A stretch of DNA of 64,000 nucleotides from contig CANMML010000001.1 in assembly GCA_947499005.1 (NCBI GenBank), positions 248,001-312,000 of the forward strand, in the 5' to 3' direction. The DNA comes from an uncultured Aquimarina sp. GTDB taxonomy: Bacteria > Bacteroidota > Bacteroidia > Flavobacteriales > Flavobacteriaceae. The position numbers and the translations under genes are program-made. The notes beneath the pieces are model-generated. The model had not been told where the DNA came from. It worked only from the letters and a program-made list of their open reading frames with translations, and ran no database searches. Each line of letters starts with the position of its first letter. Positions within the stretch are counted from its first letter, which is position 1. Of this stretch, positions 1 to 10,792 are shown in pieces.

Positions 1-2117
1 ATAAGTATACCACTAAAGGGAATTTAGTAGCTGTTATTTCTAACGGAACAGCAGTACTAGGATTAGGTGATATCGGAGCAATGGCTTCTAAACCCGTAAT
101 GGAAGGGAAAGGGCTGTTGTTTAAAATCTTTGCAGATATCGATGTTTTCGATATTGAAGTAGATACTAAGGATATAGAAGAATTCATTCAGACAGTAAAA
201 AATATTGCACCGACTTTTGGAGGAATCAACTTAGAAGATATTAAAGCACCAGAAGCTTTCGAGATTGAACGCCGTTTAAAAGAAGAGTTGTCAATTCCTG
301 TAATGCATGATGATCAACATGGTACTGCAATTATTTCTGCAGCGGCATTGTTAAATGCTTGTGAGATTGTTGGGAAGAAGATAGAAGATGTTCGTATTGT
401 CGTAAGTGGGGCTGGTGCAGCTGCCATTTCGTGTACACGTCTGTATAAGTCTTTCGGGGCTAAAGCAGAAAATATAGTAATGACTGATAGTAAAGGAGTC
501 ATTAGAAAAGATAGAGGGAATCTTACATCCCAAAAAGCAGAGTTTGCAACGGATAGAGATTTAAATACCTTAGAAGATGCCATGAAGAATGCCGATGTGT
601 TTATTGGTCTTTCGATGGCAGATATTGTAACTCCAGAAATGTTGCTTGCAATGTCAAATGATCCGATTGTTTTTGCAATGGCAAATCCCAATCCCGAAAT
701 CAAATATGACATAGCTATTGCGACTAGGAAAGATATCATTATGGCTACAGGGCGTAGTGATCACCCTAATCAAGTAAATAATGTACTTGGTTTTCCTTTT
801 ATTTTTAGAGGAGCATTGGATGTGCGTGCCACGGCGATTAATGAAGAAATGAAAAAAGCGGCTACGCTAGCATTAGCAGCTCTAGCAAAGGAGCCTGTGC
901 CAGAGCAAGTAAATATTGCTTACAATAAAACAAAATTAGTTTTTGGGAGAGAATATATTATTCCAAAACCTTTTGATCCTAGGTTAATTGGAGAAATTCC
1001 GGTAGCGGTTGCAAAGGCAGCTATTGAAAGTGGAGTGGCTCAAGAAGGAATTGACAATTGGGAAGAATACAAGCAAGAATTATTAGGTCGACTTGGAAAT
1101 AATAATACCCTGCTAGAGCTATTAAGAGATAGAGCAAGACAAGATCCTAAACGTGTTGTGTATGCTGAAGGAGAAGAGATTCAAGTATTGAAAGCAGCTC
1201 AAGTAGCTTATGAAGATGGCTTTGCCATTCCAGTATTATTAGGGAGAAAAGAGGTGATCGAAGAGATTGCTGCTGAGATTAAATTTGATCTTTCGGGAGT
1301 CGAAATTATCGATCCCAAATCAAAGGAAGAGAAACATAGAAAAACAAAATACGCAACTCATTATTGGGTGGAGCGCAAGCGAAAAGGGGTTACCTTAAAT
1401 GATGCCGAGAGTTTAATGCGAGATCGTGATTATTTTGGCGCGATGATGGTAAATACCGGAGATGCTGATGCGTTACTTTCAGGGTATTCTAGAAGTTACA
1501 GTACAACGATCAAGCCCATTTTAGAATTAATTGGTTTGCAAAAAGGAATTAAACGAGCGGCAGCAACCAACTTAATGGTTTCAGATTATGGGCCTTTGTT
1601 TATTTCCGATACATCTATTAATATCGAGCCAGATGCTAAAACGCTGGCGAAAATTACACAATTGACAGCAGAGACTATCAAAATGTTTGGGGTAGACCCA
1701 ATAATTGCGATGATTTCATATGCAAATTTTGGAGGATCAAAGCATATTAATTCGGCTAAAGTAGATCAATGTGTGCAGTTTTTGCATAAAGCACAACCCG
1801 ACTTAGTAGTTGATGGGCCTATTCAAACGGACTTTGCATTGAATAATGAAATGCTAAAGGAGCGCTTTTTGTTTTCGAAATTAGTGGATAAAAAAGTGAA
1901 TGCTTTAGTCTTCCCTAGCCTAGATGCAGCAAATGCCACGTATAAATTGATGAAAGAATTGAATAAAGCTTCCTCTGTAGGGCCTATTTTAATGGGAATG
2001 GAAAAAGCTGTCCATGTATTGCAATTAGGGGCAACGGTAGATGAAATGGTAAATATGACAGCGGTAGCAGTAGTTGATTCCCAAGAAAAGAGCAAAAGAG
2101 AAGTGGCGGATAGATAA
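1..2117 (+). CDS. maeB: NADP-dependent malic enzyme fused to phosphate acetyltransferase-like domain (5' end outside window)
   Basis: Oxidative decarboxylation of malate to pyruvate with NADP+, in the cytoplasm; supplies NADPH and pyruvate. The reading frame is open from base 3, and the residues before the first ATG at 81 (ISNGTAVLGLGDIGAMASKP) are the conserved malic enzyme nucleotide-site region, so the gene starts upstream of the window and the ATG at 81 is not the start. Also visible are PVMHDDQHGTAI and a Rossmann motif (VSGAGAAAIS). From about visible residue 365 (LLELLRDRARQDPKR) to the end runs a phosphotransacetylase-like domain, the usual MaeB fusion; in this family that domain is generally regulatory and not catalytic. 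A terminator follows at 2212. Family assignment is firm; the missing N-terminus is roughly 80-90 residues by family length. Confidence 0.96.
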   Translation, partial: KYTTKGNLVAVISNGTAVLGLGDIGAMASKPVMEGKGLLFKIFADIDVFDIEVDTKDIEEFIQTVKNIAPTFGGINLEDIKAPEAFEIERRLKEELSIPVMHDDQHGTAIISAAALLNACEIVGKKIEDVRIVVSGAGAAAISCTRLYKSFGAKAENIVMTDSKGVIRKDRGNLTSQKAEFATDRDLNTLEDAMKNADVFIGLSMADIVTPEMLLAMSNDPIVFAMANPNPEIKYDIAIATRKDIIMATGRSDHPNQVNNVLGFPFIFRGALDVRATAINEEMKKAATLALAALAKEPVPEQVNIAYNKTKLVFGREYIIPKPFDPRLIGEIPVAVAKAAIESGVAQEGIDNWEEYKQELLGRLGNNNTLLELLRDRARQDPKRVVYAEGEEIQVLKAAQVAYEDGFAIPVLLGRKEVIEEIAAEIKFDLSGVEIIDPKSKEEKHRKTKYATHYWVERKRKGVTLNDAESLMRDRDYFGAMMVNTGDADALLSGYSRSYSTTIKPILELIGLQKGIKRAAATNLMVSDYGPLFISDTSINIEPDAKTLAKITQLTAETIKMFGVDPIIAMISYANFGGSKHINSAKVDQCVQFLHKAQPDLVVDGPIQTDFALNNEMLKERFLFSKLVDKKVNALVFPSLDAANATYKLMKELNKASSVGPILMGMEKAVHVLQLGATVDEMVNMTAVAVVDSQEKSKREVADR

Positions 2118-2211
2118 AATGTGAAGTATAGATTCTCTTAACACTCCAATTGTCCTGGTACTTTAGTTATTGTCTAATGGATGTTTTAGAAGTTTTTTAT
2201 TACGAAAATAT

Positions 2212-2245
2212 AGTGCGATTTCTTTTATAAGGGTCGCACTTTTTT
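2212..2245 (+). terminator. Rho-independent terminator after maeB
   Basis: A 7-bp stem AGTGCGA / TCGCACT with a 15-nt loop is followed directly by a run of T. It lies 95 nt after the maeB stop codon on the same strand. Confidence 0.7.
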
Positions 2246-2778
2246 CTTGTTAAAACTTAGCTGAAATTCGGTTATCAGTTTATGTTAGTTTGGTTTCTCT
2301 CTAGGAAAAAGAAGTATTTACTTTTTATATGTTTAAAATTAGAAATATGGAATTCTAATTTGTGTTTAATTCAGGTCTCTTATGTAGAATTGTTAAATAA
2401 TTAGAGCTTTTATTAGTTGTGCTTTAATATTGATGAGCTAATGTTAAGACAGCTAAATAGTTTATTTTAGGCGGCTTTTTAATGTTTTTTAGAGAGGTGA
2501 AAAGTTTCAAACCTTAACACTTATTAATGATTGTGGTGATTGTTTTACAATCCAATGCCTTGATAAATGATGTTGGGTGAAATAGAATAAGCCTAAAATA
2601 ACCTTACAAGCTCATTGATTTTCTTAATTTTTCTACTTCTTGTCCATAAAAAGCTATCGTTAATCTATTAAATATGTTTTTGGTCTGATTTAAGAGAGTG
2701 CGGCTTTTCTTAGTGCTTCAAAAATTAGTGTGTTGTGCGAATTTTTATATTTTTGGGGATTGAGTTTTTGAGAATTTT
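2246..2778. other. AT-rich intergenic region maeB-ruvA, no gene seen
   Basis: About 530 nt with stops in all frames and no RNA gene or repeat that I recognise. A possible promoter -7 box, TATTTTTG (TAnnTTTG form), sits at 2748-2755, 23 nt before the ruvA ATG, but I find no -33 TTTG at the normal distance. Confidence 0.5.
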
Positions 2779-3360
2779 ATGATAACACATATCAAGGGAA
2801 AATTAGTTGAGAAAAATCCAACGGAAGTCGTGATCGAATGTAATGGAGTTGGGTATTTTATCAATATTTCGTTGCACACATTTTCTAAAATTGGAAACGA
2901 TGAAGTGTTGCAGTTGTATACACATCTTCAGGTTAAGGAAGATAGTCATACCTTGTATGGTTTTGTGGAGCGCTTGGAACGCGAGATTTTTCGTTTGCTA
3001 ATTTCTGTTTCAGGGATTGGGACAAGTATTGCTAGAACCATGTTGTCATCATTAAGTCCCAATCAAGTAAAAGAAGCCTTGGCTTCTGGAGATGTGGCTA
3101 CGATTCAATCCGTTAAAGGAATTGGTGCCAAGACCGCTCAACGTGTCATTTTAGATCTTAAAGAGAAAGTCTTAAAAATCTTTGATATGGAAGAAGTTTC
3201 GGTGGTGGAGCGCAATACTGTGAAGGATGAAGCGTTATCTGCTCTAGAGACTTTAGGTTTCAATCGTAAAGCTGCTCAAAAAGTAGTAGAAAATATTATT
3301 AAAAATAATAGTGAAGTGACTGTGGAAGATACCATAAAACTTGCACTAAAAAAATTATAA
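2779..3360 (+). CDS. ruvA: Holliday junction branch migration complex subunit RuvA
   Basis: RuvA binds Holliday junctions as a tetramer and loads the RuvB helicase in recombination and repair. The protein has 193 residues, the normal family length. It shows the N-terminal OB fold (MITHIKGKLVEKNPTEVVIECNGVGYFI), two helix-hairpin-helix motifs (SGIGTSIARTMLS near residue 78 and KGIGAKTAQRVILDLKEK near 115), and the C-terminal three-helix domain that contacts RuvB (DEALSALETLGFNRKAA). It starts at ATG 2779. The stop codon is only 4 nt before sprA, so the two are probably co-transcribed; ruvA next to sprA is common in Flavobacteriaceae. Confidence 0.97.
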   Translation: MITHIKGKLVEKNPTEVVIECNGVGYFINISLHTFSKIGNDEVLQLYTHLQVKEDSHTLYGFVERLEREIFRLLISVSGIGTSIARTMLSSLSPNQVKEALASGDVATIQSVKGIGAKTAQRVILDLKEKVLKIFDMEEVSVVERNTVKDEALSALETLGFNRKAAQKVVENIIKNNSEVTVEDTIKLALKKL

Positions 3361-3364
3361 CACA

Positions 3365-6300
3365 TTGTATTCGAGTCATCAATCGTTTAGAAAGGCGTTT
3401 TTCGTTGCTGTTGTTTTTTTATTTTCTTTTGGCAAATCGATTTTTGCACAGCAAAAGCCGATAAAGAGAGATTCTACAAGCACCACTTTTTCTTTTAAGC
3501 CATTATCGCTGCCAGATCCTAATAGTATTCAAAGTAAATATGAATACGATCCTGTGCGTAACCGTTATGTGTTTAATACAAAGTTAGGGGAGTACAATGT
3601 GCGTTATCCGTTGTATTTATCTCCCGATGAGTTTTTTAAATTAATTCAGAAGGAAGAAGTACGTAAATATTTTAAAAGTAAAACGGATGCATTAACCGGT
3701 AGAGGAGAAGATGCAGAAGAAAAGCAAAAACGATTATTACCTATTTTTTATGTAAACTCGGGATTCTTTGAAACGGTTTTTGGTAGTAACGAAATTGAGA
3801 TTATCCCTCAAGGTTCGGTTGAGGTAGATTTGGGAGTGCTTTTTAATAGGATAGATAACCCATCTCTTTCACCACAAAATCAACGTAATTTTTCTTTTGA
3901 CTTCGATCAGCGTATTAGTTTGAGTTTGACGGGTAACATTGGTACACGACTGTCTGTAAATGCAAATTATGATACAGAGTCTACTTTCGATTTTCAAAAT
4001 CAATTAAAATTGGCCTATGAGCCCAATGAAGATGCAATCGTTCAGGCATTAGAGATAGGTAACGTAAACTTTCCGTTGAATAGCTCCTTAATTCAAGGAG
4101 CACAAAGCCTTTTCGGGGTTAAAGCACAATTTCAATTCGGGAAAACTACAATTACAGGAGTCTTTTCTGAACAACGATCAGATACACGTCGTGTGCAGAT
4201 ACAAGCAGGAGGTACTGTAGAAGATTATGAAATAAATGCTTTAGATTATGACGAAAATCGACATTTCTTCTTATCACATTACTTTAGAGATACTTATGAT
4301 AATGCTTTAGCTAGCTATCCATTTATCAATTCGAATATTAATGTAACGCGTATTCAGGTTTGGATCACAAATCGTTCTAGTACGAATTCAAGGACATTAT
4401 CTACTGCAAGAAATTTAGTGGCTTTTCAGGATATAGGAGAGGGGCAAGATAATAATATAGGTGTAGTACAGAGTGGAAAAATTTCCGGCCCAGCATTTGT
4501 GCTAAATGGTACCAATGGAAGTCAAAATCTTGTGTTACCAGATAATGGTAATAATCAATTTAATCCTGATGGAATAGAAGGAGGAGATCAATCCTTTTTA
4601 ACTCAAAATGTAAGGGATAATGCTTTTGTTAAGGGAAGTATGACTTTAGGGACAATTAGTGTTCAAGAAGGAATTGATTATTCGGTGTTAGAGAATGCAC
4701 GTTTATTAAATGAGAATCAATATAGCTTAAATACTCAATTAGGATATATAAGTTTAAATCAGCGCTTGAATAATGATGAAGTGCTAGCAGTAGCTTACCA
4801 ATATACCCGAGGAGGTCAAGTATTTCAGGTAGGAGAATTTGCAAATGATGGAGTTTCTAACACGCAGTTAGGAAATACAAATGAAACTACAGGGACTGAG
4901 CTTTCTGCTTCTCAAAACCTAGTAGTAAAACAATTAAAGAGTTCGGTAACAGATGTTAGTCAACCTGTATGGGATTTAATGATGAAAAATATCTATGCTT
5001 TAGGAACTTTTAGATTGGAGAGGGAAGATTTTCGCTTAAATATCGTTTATGCTAATCCTTCTCCCCGAAATTTTATTGAATCGGTTGATCCTAGTAATAG
5101 GGGAGAGCGAATTTCAATAGAAGATATTCCAGGAGCAGATACCAGTCCGACATTATTGCGTCTTTTTCGTTTAGATCAATTAAATATTAATAATGACCCA
5201 GTATCAGGAGGAGATGGTTTCTTTGATTTCTTTCCTGGCTTAACGGTAGATACAGAAAATGGGGCTATTATTTTCCCTGTTTCCGAACCTTTTGGGGAGC
5301 ATTTATTTGATGTTTTAACGCCTACAGGAAATAACCCAGGTGGCCAAGCTAATTATGAGGATCAATCTACTTACAACGAAAATCAAAAAGAATACGTTTA
5401 TAACCTGTTGTATTCAACAACAAAAATTGAAGCAGAGCAAGAACAAGCAAGCAAGAACCGATTTAAATTAAAAGGACGTTTTAAAACTTCTGGTCAAAAT
5501 GGAATTTCTATAGGGGCATTTAATGTGCCTAGAGGATCTGTGCGTGTTACAGCTGGTGGACGATTACTGCAAGAAGGACTAGATTATACGGTAAATTATC
5601 AATTGGGAAGAGTAGAAATTATTGACCCAGCATTACTAGCATCAAATACACCTATTGAAGTTTCTACAGAAAACAATGCAGTGTTTGGACAGCAGACAAA
5701 GCGTTTTTCTGGAATTAACTTTGAAACTAAAATTTCAGAAGATTTTGTGTTTGGGGGAACCTTATTAAATTTAAGAGAGCGACCATTTACACAAAAGTCT
5801 AATTTAAATTTTGAACCGATTAACAATACCATTTTAGGATTAAATGCGAACTATTCGACAGAGGTTCCGTTTTTAACAAGAATGGTAAATAAGTTACCTA
5901 ATATAGATACTGAGGCTCCCTCTAATTTTTCAATTCGAGGAGAATTTGCCTATTTGTTTGCTAATGCACCAAGTGCAGCAGATTTTAATGGGGAAGTGAC
6001 TTCTTATGTAGATGATTTTGAAGGGGTGCAAACACGTATAGATATTAGTAACCCGCTTTCTTGGGAGTTGTCAAGTGTGCCACTAGGTAATGGAGTAACT
6101 AATCTACCATTTAATGTTTCTAATAATACGGAAACATCCGAGCAACAAAGGCAGACAGGATATAGGAGAGGGGCGCTTTCGTGGTATACAATTGATCCGA
6201 TATTCTATAATAACAATAGACCAAGTGGAGTAAGTGTAGAGGATGTTTCGACACCAGAAGCGCGTAGAATATTTATCAATGAGTTGTTTGAGAATACACA

Positions 6301-9300
6301 AATACCACAAAATCAAACAAGAACTTTGTTTACGTTCGATATGTTTTATAGGCCCGATGAGCGTGGTCCATATAATTATAATGACGACTATATAGATGGC
6401 ATTGAGCCAAGTGAGGCGAGAAGTAACTTCGCAGGTATTACTAGAGCAATTAACAGTACAAATTTTGAGCAAAGTAATGTAGAGTTTGTAGAATTCTGGA
6501 TATTAAACCCATATGTAGGTTCAACACAAGATGCAAATGCAGGGAATGTAGGGGAGATACGCTTTAATATCGGTAATATTAGTGAGGATGTGTTAGCGGA
6601 TAATAAGAAAATGTACGAGAATGGGCTTCCTGAATCGGCAGTTTCTCCACTTGATGAAGAGGCGGTAAGAGCGCAAGATTTAGATGGGAATGGTTTTGGG
6701 GTGGTGCCTAGAAATCAATCGTTGGTATATGCTTTTGATAATGATGGAGCGGCAAGGACACAGCAAGATGCTGGTTTTGATGGGTTAAAAAATGCCCAAG
6801 AGAAATTGTTGGAAGGAGTGGCAATGCAATACAAAGATGAGAATGACCCAGCAGAGGATGATTACGAATATTTTTTAAGAGCAAGTAATACGTCAACTAT
6901 TCCTGATCGTTATAGAAAATACAATGGAACTGATGGAAACTCTATTACTGAAGTTTCGGAAGATAATAGAGGGAATGGGACAACTCCAACCGTAGAGGAT
7001 GTTAATCGTGATAATACGCATAGTACCCTTAATCAGTATTTTGAGTACACGGTAAAAATATCTCCTAGTGAATTAAATATTGATACCGCAAACGAGAATA
7101 GAGGGTTAGTTAAGGATCGTAATACTTTTTCAACAGATAATACCCCTGATGGTTCGTCGGTATCTGGAGAGTGGGTGCAAATTCAAATTCCTGTTAATAG
7201 TGATGAGTTTAGGGAGGCTATTGGTGGTATAAATGATTTGCGTTCTGCACGTTTTATTAGAATGTATGTGACAGGTTTCGAGCGTCCTATCGTGTTGCGT
7301 ATGGGGTCTCTAGATTTAGTAAGAGGTACTTATCGTCAATATTTGCAACCAAATAATACCCCAGAGAATATGACGGTCATAGATGGTAGTGACAATATTA
7401 TAGATACAGAGGGTTTGAATAATGATGTGTCGGATGGATTAGGCTTAGATGTTTCATCTGTTAGTGTTGAGCAAAATCCTAGATATACAATACCACCAGG
7501 AGTAATTCGTGAACAAGTAAATAACAATAATACTTTAATTGCACAAGATGAGCGATCACTATCATTGAGAGTTAGTGAATTACCAGCAGGAGATACAAGA
7601 GCTGTATATAATAACTACAATATTGATATGCGTCAATATGAAAATGTAGAAATGTTTATTCATGCAGAGCAATTAGAAGGGTCTTCAGGCGTAAATACTC
7701 TTGATGATGAAGAAGTTTCTGCTATTGTGCGTTTTGGTACCGATTTTACAGAAAATTTTTATCAGATAGAGATTCCTCTAAAAATTACGGAATTCAACCA
7801 AAGTGGCCCCAATGCTATCTGGCCAGAAGTAAATAGATTTAATCTTCCTTTGGAGGTGCTTCAAAAAGTAAAAGCAGCCTATATAGGAACAGATAATAGT
7901 GGTAATCCAAGATTTAATAGAGAGGACTTGGTCTTTTTTGATGAGTCAGCAAATGCAATTGCAGATCCAGACAATGTAAATAATTTGGGTAATCTAAAAG
8001 TAGGAATTAAAGGAAACCCTAGTTTTGGAAACGTAAAAGTGTTCATGCTTGGAGTGAAGAACAACGAGAGCCAACCCAAAGATGTGGAACTTTGGTTTAA
8101 TGAATTGCGTTTAAGTGGCTTGAAAAACCAAGGGGGTTGGGCTGCGGTAGCCAATGTAGATACTAATATTGCCGATTTTGCAAGTATTTCGGCTTCTGGT
8201 CGTATTAGTACAGTTGGTTTTGGTTCTATAGAGCAAGGGCCTAGTGAAAGAAGTCAGGAAGATCTTAAGCAATATGATGTGACTACTAATGTGCAATTGG
8301 GGCAGTTACTTCCAAAAAAATGGGGGGTACAAATTCCGGTTAGTTATAGTAGAGGAGAAGAGTTGATCACACCACAGTACGATCCATTAAATGAAGATCT
8401 GTTACTGGAAGATGTCCTCGATAATGCAGGTAGTGAAAGAGATGCTATTGAAGAGCGATCTACAGAATATACTAAACGACAAAGTGTAAGTGTTATAGGG
8501 CTTCGTAAGAATAGAGTTGGAGAGAAAAAACCAATGCCTTACGATATAGAGAACTTTAGCTTTTCGGGAACATATAACCAAGAGGATCACAGAAGTTTCG
8601 AGATTGAAAAAGCACAGGATTTGGGTTTAAACCTTTCAGGAACCTATAATTATAATTTTGTCCCTTGGGAGATTTCTCCATTCAAGAAAACAAAGTTTAC
8701 TCAAAAAGGGAAGTATTGGCAATGGTTAAAAGATTTAAATTTCAATCCACTGCCAACGAACATTAGTGTTACTTCAGGTATTAACCGTCGTTTCAATGAG
8801 CAATTGTTTAGGGATGTATTGTTAGGAGAGGGAGATATTAAGATCGATCCATTGCAACAACGAAACTATTTGTTTAATTGGCAATATGCCTTAGGGTTTA
8901 ACTTGACAAAATCGTTGAATGTTAACTTTACTTCTGCTACGGATCGTATTGTAAGAAATTTCTTAGATGACAATGATGTAGTGAATGTCAATAATACCAT
9001 CTGGGATGGATTGTCTGATATTGGGGATCCAAATACATTGAACCAAAGCTTACAGGCGAACTATAATTTACCATTTGATAAGTTTCCAGCATTATCATTT
9101 ATAAATTCTACCTACTCTTATACAGGTAATTTCCAATGGCAAAAAGCGAGTGAGAACTTTAGAGAGGCTGAGATTACGAATACATTACCTGATGGCTCGG
9201 AAGAAACGCGCATTTTTGACTTAGGAAATACCATCCAAAACTCTTCCATACATCGTTTAAATACAAGTTTCGATTTAAATAAATTTTACAAAGAAATAGG

Positions 9301-10789
9301 TTTTGTAAAGCGTACTTCTAATCAGAAGAAAGTAAAAAAGAAGAAGAAAGATTCTTTACAAACAGGGCCTAAGATTGCGTCGAGAACAAGGACGAATAAA
9401 GCTAAAACTCCTAACAATAAATTAAAGCCAGGTATTAAAGCATACAATACAGCTGTAGCCATTGTTAGTGGTCTAAAGAAATTGAGTGTTAATTATCAAA
9501 GAGATAGTGGTACTGTGTTACCTGGATTTACACAAGATGTAGGTTTGTTGGGGACTCTTAAGCCAAGTCTAGGCTTTACTTTTGGGGGTCAATCGGATAT
9601 TCGACAAGAGGCGGCAAGAAGAGGTTACTTAACGCTTTATGATGAATTCAATCAGCAATATCAAACAAGAAAAACAGAGCAATTAGATTTGCAAGGTACT
9701 ATCGAGTTTGTCAAAGATTTAAAAATTGATATTACAGCAAGCAGAACAAAGTCGACCACTTTTGCAGAGAATTTTAGAGTAGATGATCTGGGGAATCGGA
9801 ATTTTCAATATAATTCGTTGACGCCTTATGAGTCTGGGAATTTTAGTATTTCTACTATTTTATTGAAAACATCATTTTCTAGTAGTTCCGAAACGAACTC
9901 TAAAACTTTTGAAGAATTCAAAGAGAATAGAAAAATTATTTCTGATCGTTTGGCAAGCCAAAGAGGAGTATCGGCAGATGCTGATGGAGATGGTTTTGTT
10001 GATGGTTTTGGAAGGAATAACCAAGCGGTATTGTTGCCGGCATTCTTAGCAGCGTATACTGGGAAAGATGCAGGTGGAATCAGTTTAGGAGCTTTTAGAA
10101 GTTTCCCGTTACCAAACTGGAGTATTAAGTATACTGGATTCATGAAGAAAAAATGGTTTAAAAAGAGATTCAAGCGTTTCTCTTTAAATCATGGATATCG
10201 ATCAGATTATACGATCAATCAATTCCAAACGAATTTAGAATATCAGCAAAATCAAGGAGGTAAAGATGCTTCGGGGAACTTCTTGAATGAAACGCTTTAC
10301 GGTAATATCAGTTTGTCAGAGCAGTTTTCTCCGTTAATCAAAGTAGATTTGGAAACCAAAAGTGCTATAAAGCTTTCGGGAGAGCTAAGACGAGATCGAG
10401 CGTTGTCATTTAGTTTTGATAATCAATTGTTGACCGAGGTTTCTGGAAATGAAGTTATTTTAGGATTAGGATATCGTATTAAAGATATTCGTTTTAAAAC
10501 TCGTTTTGCAGGAAGACAAAAGATAGTAAAGAGTGACTTGAATTTGAAAGCAGATATCTCGTTGCGACAAAATGAAACGATTATTAGAAATTTAGATATA
10601 GATAATAGTCAGATAACTTCTGGCCAAACGGTGTATAGTATTCGATTCACAACAGATTATGCGCTTAGTAAGAATTTAACAGCTCTGTTTTTCTATGATC
10701 ATACCTTTTCAAGGTTTGCCATCTCTACATCATTCCCGTCAGCAACAATTAGAAGTGGATTTACATTAAGATATAATTTCGGAAACTAG
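3365..10789 (+). CDS. sprA: Type IX secretion system outer-membrane translocon SprA (gliding motility, Sov family)
   Basis: SprA is the giant outer-membrane beta-barrel through which type IX secretion cargo leaves the cell; it is needed for gliding in Flavobacterium. The 2474-residue length fits the family (about 2,300-2,500). An N-terminal signal peptide (FFVAVVFLFSFGKSIFAQQ) is followed by a very long protein rich in beta-strand patterns and Asn/Asp/Gly, ending in an aromatic-flanked strand (SGFTLRYNFGN) typical of outer-membrane barrels. The start is TTG at 3365: an in-frame stop lies at 3347-3349, no other start codon occurs between them, and any later start would lose the signal peptide. 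It lies 4 nt after ruvA and 3 nt before the VanZ-like gene. Partner genes (porV, plug, gldK-N) are not in this window. Confidence 0.96.
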   Translation: MYSSHQSFRKAFFVAVVFLFSFGKSIFAQQKPIKRDSTSTTFSFKPLSLPDPNSIQSKYEYDPVRNRYVFNTKLGEYNVRYPLYLSPDEFFKLIQKEEVRKYFKSKTDALTGRGEDAEEKQKRLLPIFYVNSGFFETVFGSNEIEIIPQGSVEVDLGVLFNRIDNPSLSPQNQRNFSFDFDQRISLSLTGNIGTRLSVNANYDTESTFDFQNQLKLAYEPNEDAIVQALEIGNVNFPLNSSLIQGAQSLFGVKAQFQFGKTTITGVFSEQRSDTRRVQIQAGGTVEDYEINALDYDENRHFFLSHYFRDTYDNALASYPFINSNINVTRIQVWITNRSSTNSRTLSTARNLVAFQDIGEGQDNNIGVVQSGKISGPAFVLNGTNGSQNLVLPDNGNNQFNPDGIEGGDQSFLTQNVRDNAFVKGSMTLGTISVQEGIDYSVLENARLLNENQYSLNTQLGYISLNQRLNNDEVLAVAYQYTRGGQVFQVGEFANDGVSNTQLGNTNETTGTELSASQNLVVKQLKSSVTDVSQPVWDLMMKNIYALGTFRLEREDFRLNIVYANPSPRNFIESVDPSNRGERISIEDIPGADTSPTLLRLFRLDQLNINNDPVSGGDGFFDFFPGLTVDTENGAIIFPVSEPFGEHLFDVLTPTGNNPGGQANYEDQSTYNENQKEYVYNLLYSTTKIEAEQEQASKNRFKLKGRFKTSGQNGISIGAFNVPRGSVRVTAGGRLLQEGLDYTVNYQLGRVEIIDPALLASNTPIEVSTENNAVFGQQTKRFSGINFETKISEDFVFGGTLLNLRERPFTQKSNLNFEPINNTILGLNANYSTEVPFLTRMVNKLPNIDTEAPSNFSIRGEFAYLFANAPSAADFNGEVTSYVDDFEGVQTRIDISNPLSWELSSVPLGNGVTNLPFNVSNNTETSEQQRQTGYRRGALSWYTIDPIFYNNNRPSGVSVEDVSTPEARRIFINELFENTQIPQNQTRTLFTFDMFYRPDERGPYNYNDDYIDGIEPSEARSNFAGITRAINSTNFEQSNVEFVEFWILNPYVGSTQDANAGNVGEIRFNIGNISEDVLADNKKMYENGLPESAVSPLDEEAVRAQDLDGNGFGVVPRNQSLVYAFDNDGAARTQQDAGFDGLKNAQEKLLEGVAMQYKDENDPAEDDYEYFLRASNTSTIPDRYRKYNGTDGNSITEVSEDNRGNGTTPTVEDVNRDNTHSTLNQYFEYTVKISPSELNIDTANENRGLVKDRNTFSTDNTPDGSSVSGEWVQIQIPVNSDEFREAIGGINDLRSARFIRMYVTGFERPIVLRMGSLDLVRGTYRQYLQPNNTPENMTVIDGSDNIIDTEGLNNDVSDGLGLDVSSVSVEQNPRYTIPPGVIREQVNNNNTLIAQDERSLSLRVSELPAGDTRAVYNNYNIDMRQYENVEMFIHAEQLEGSSGVNTLDDEEVSAIVRFGTDFTENFYQIEIPLKITEFNQSGPNAIWPEVNRFNLPLEVLQKVKAAYIGTDNSGNPRFNREDLVFFDESANAIADPDNVNNLGNLKVGIKGNPSFGNVKVFMLGVKNNESQPKDVELWFNELRLSGLKNQGGWAAVANVDTNIADFASISASGRISTVGFGSIEQGPSERSQEDLKQYDVTTNVQLGQLLPKKWGVQIPVSYSRGEELITPQYDPLNEDLLLEDVLDNAGSERDAIEERSTEYTKRQSVSVIGLRKNRVGEKKPMPYDIENFSFSGTYNQEDHRSFEIEKAQDLGLNLSGTYNYNFVPWEISPFKKTKFTQKGKYWQWLKDLNFNPLPTNISVTSGINRRFNEQLFRDVLLGEGDIKIDPLQQRNYLFNWQYALGFNLTKSLNVNFTSATDRIVRNFLDDNDVVNVNNTIWDGLSDIGDPNTLNQSLQANYNLPFDKFPALSFINSTYSYTGNFQWQKASENFREAEITNTLPDGSEETRIFDLGNTIQNSSIHRLNTSFDLNKFYKEIGFVKRTSNQKKVKKKKKDSLQTGPKIASRTRTNKAKTPNNKLKPGIKAYNTAVAIVSGLKKLSVNYQRDSGTVLPGFTQDVGLLGTLKPSLGFTFGGQSDIRQEAARRGYLTLYDEFNQQYQTRKTEQLDLQGTIEFVKDLKIDITASRTKSTTFAENFRVDDLGNRNFQYNSLTPYESGNFSISTILLKTSFSSSSETNSKTFEEFKENRKIISDRLASQRGVSADADGDGFVDGFGRNNQAVLLPAFLAAYTGKDAGGISLGAFRSFPLPNWSIKYTGFMKKKWFKKRFKRFSLNHGYRSDYTINQFQTNLEYQQNQGGKDASGNFLNETLYGNISLSEQFSPLIKVDLETKSAIKLSGELRRDRALSFSFDNQLLTEVSGNEVILGLGYRIKDIRFKTRFAGRQKIVKSDLNLKADISLRQNETIIRNLDIDNSQITSGQTVYSIRFTTDYALSKNLTALFFYDHTFSRFAISTSFPSATIRSGFTLRYNFGN

Positions 10790-10792
10790 AAA

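Noticed and set aside
2118-2778. Possible tRNA or small RNA gene in the 660-nt gap
   Set aside because: I looked for T-loop (GTTCRA) and acceptor pairing and saw neither; the same search failed in all other gaps.
6104-6472. 122-codon minus-strand frame inside sprA
   Set aside because: Composition follows the reverse of sprA, no homology by eye, and sprA is intact across it. The same applies to the other minus-strand frames in 3.3-10.8 kb.
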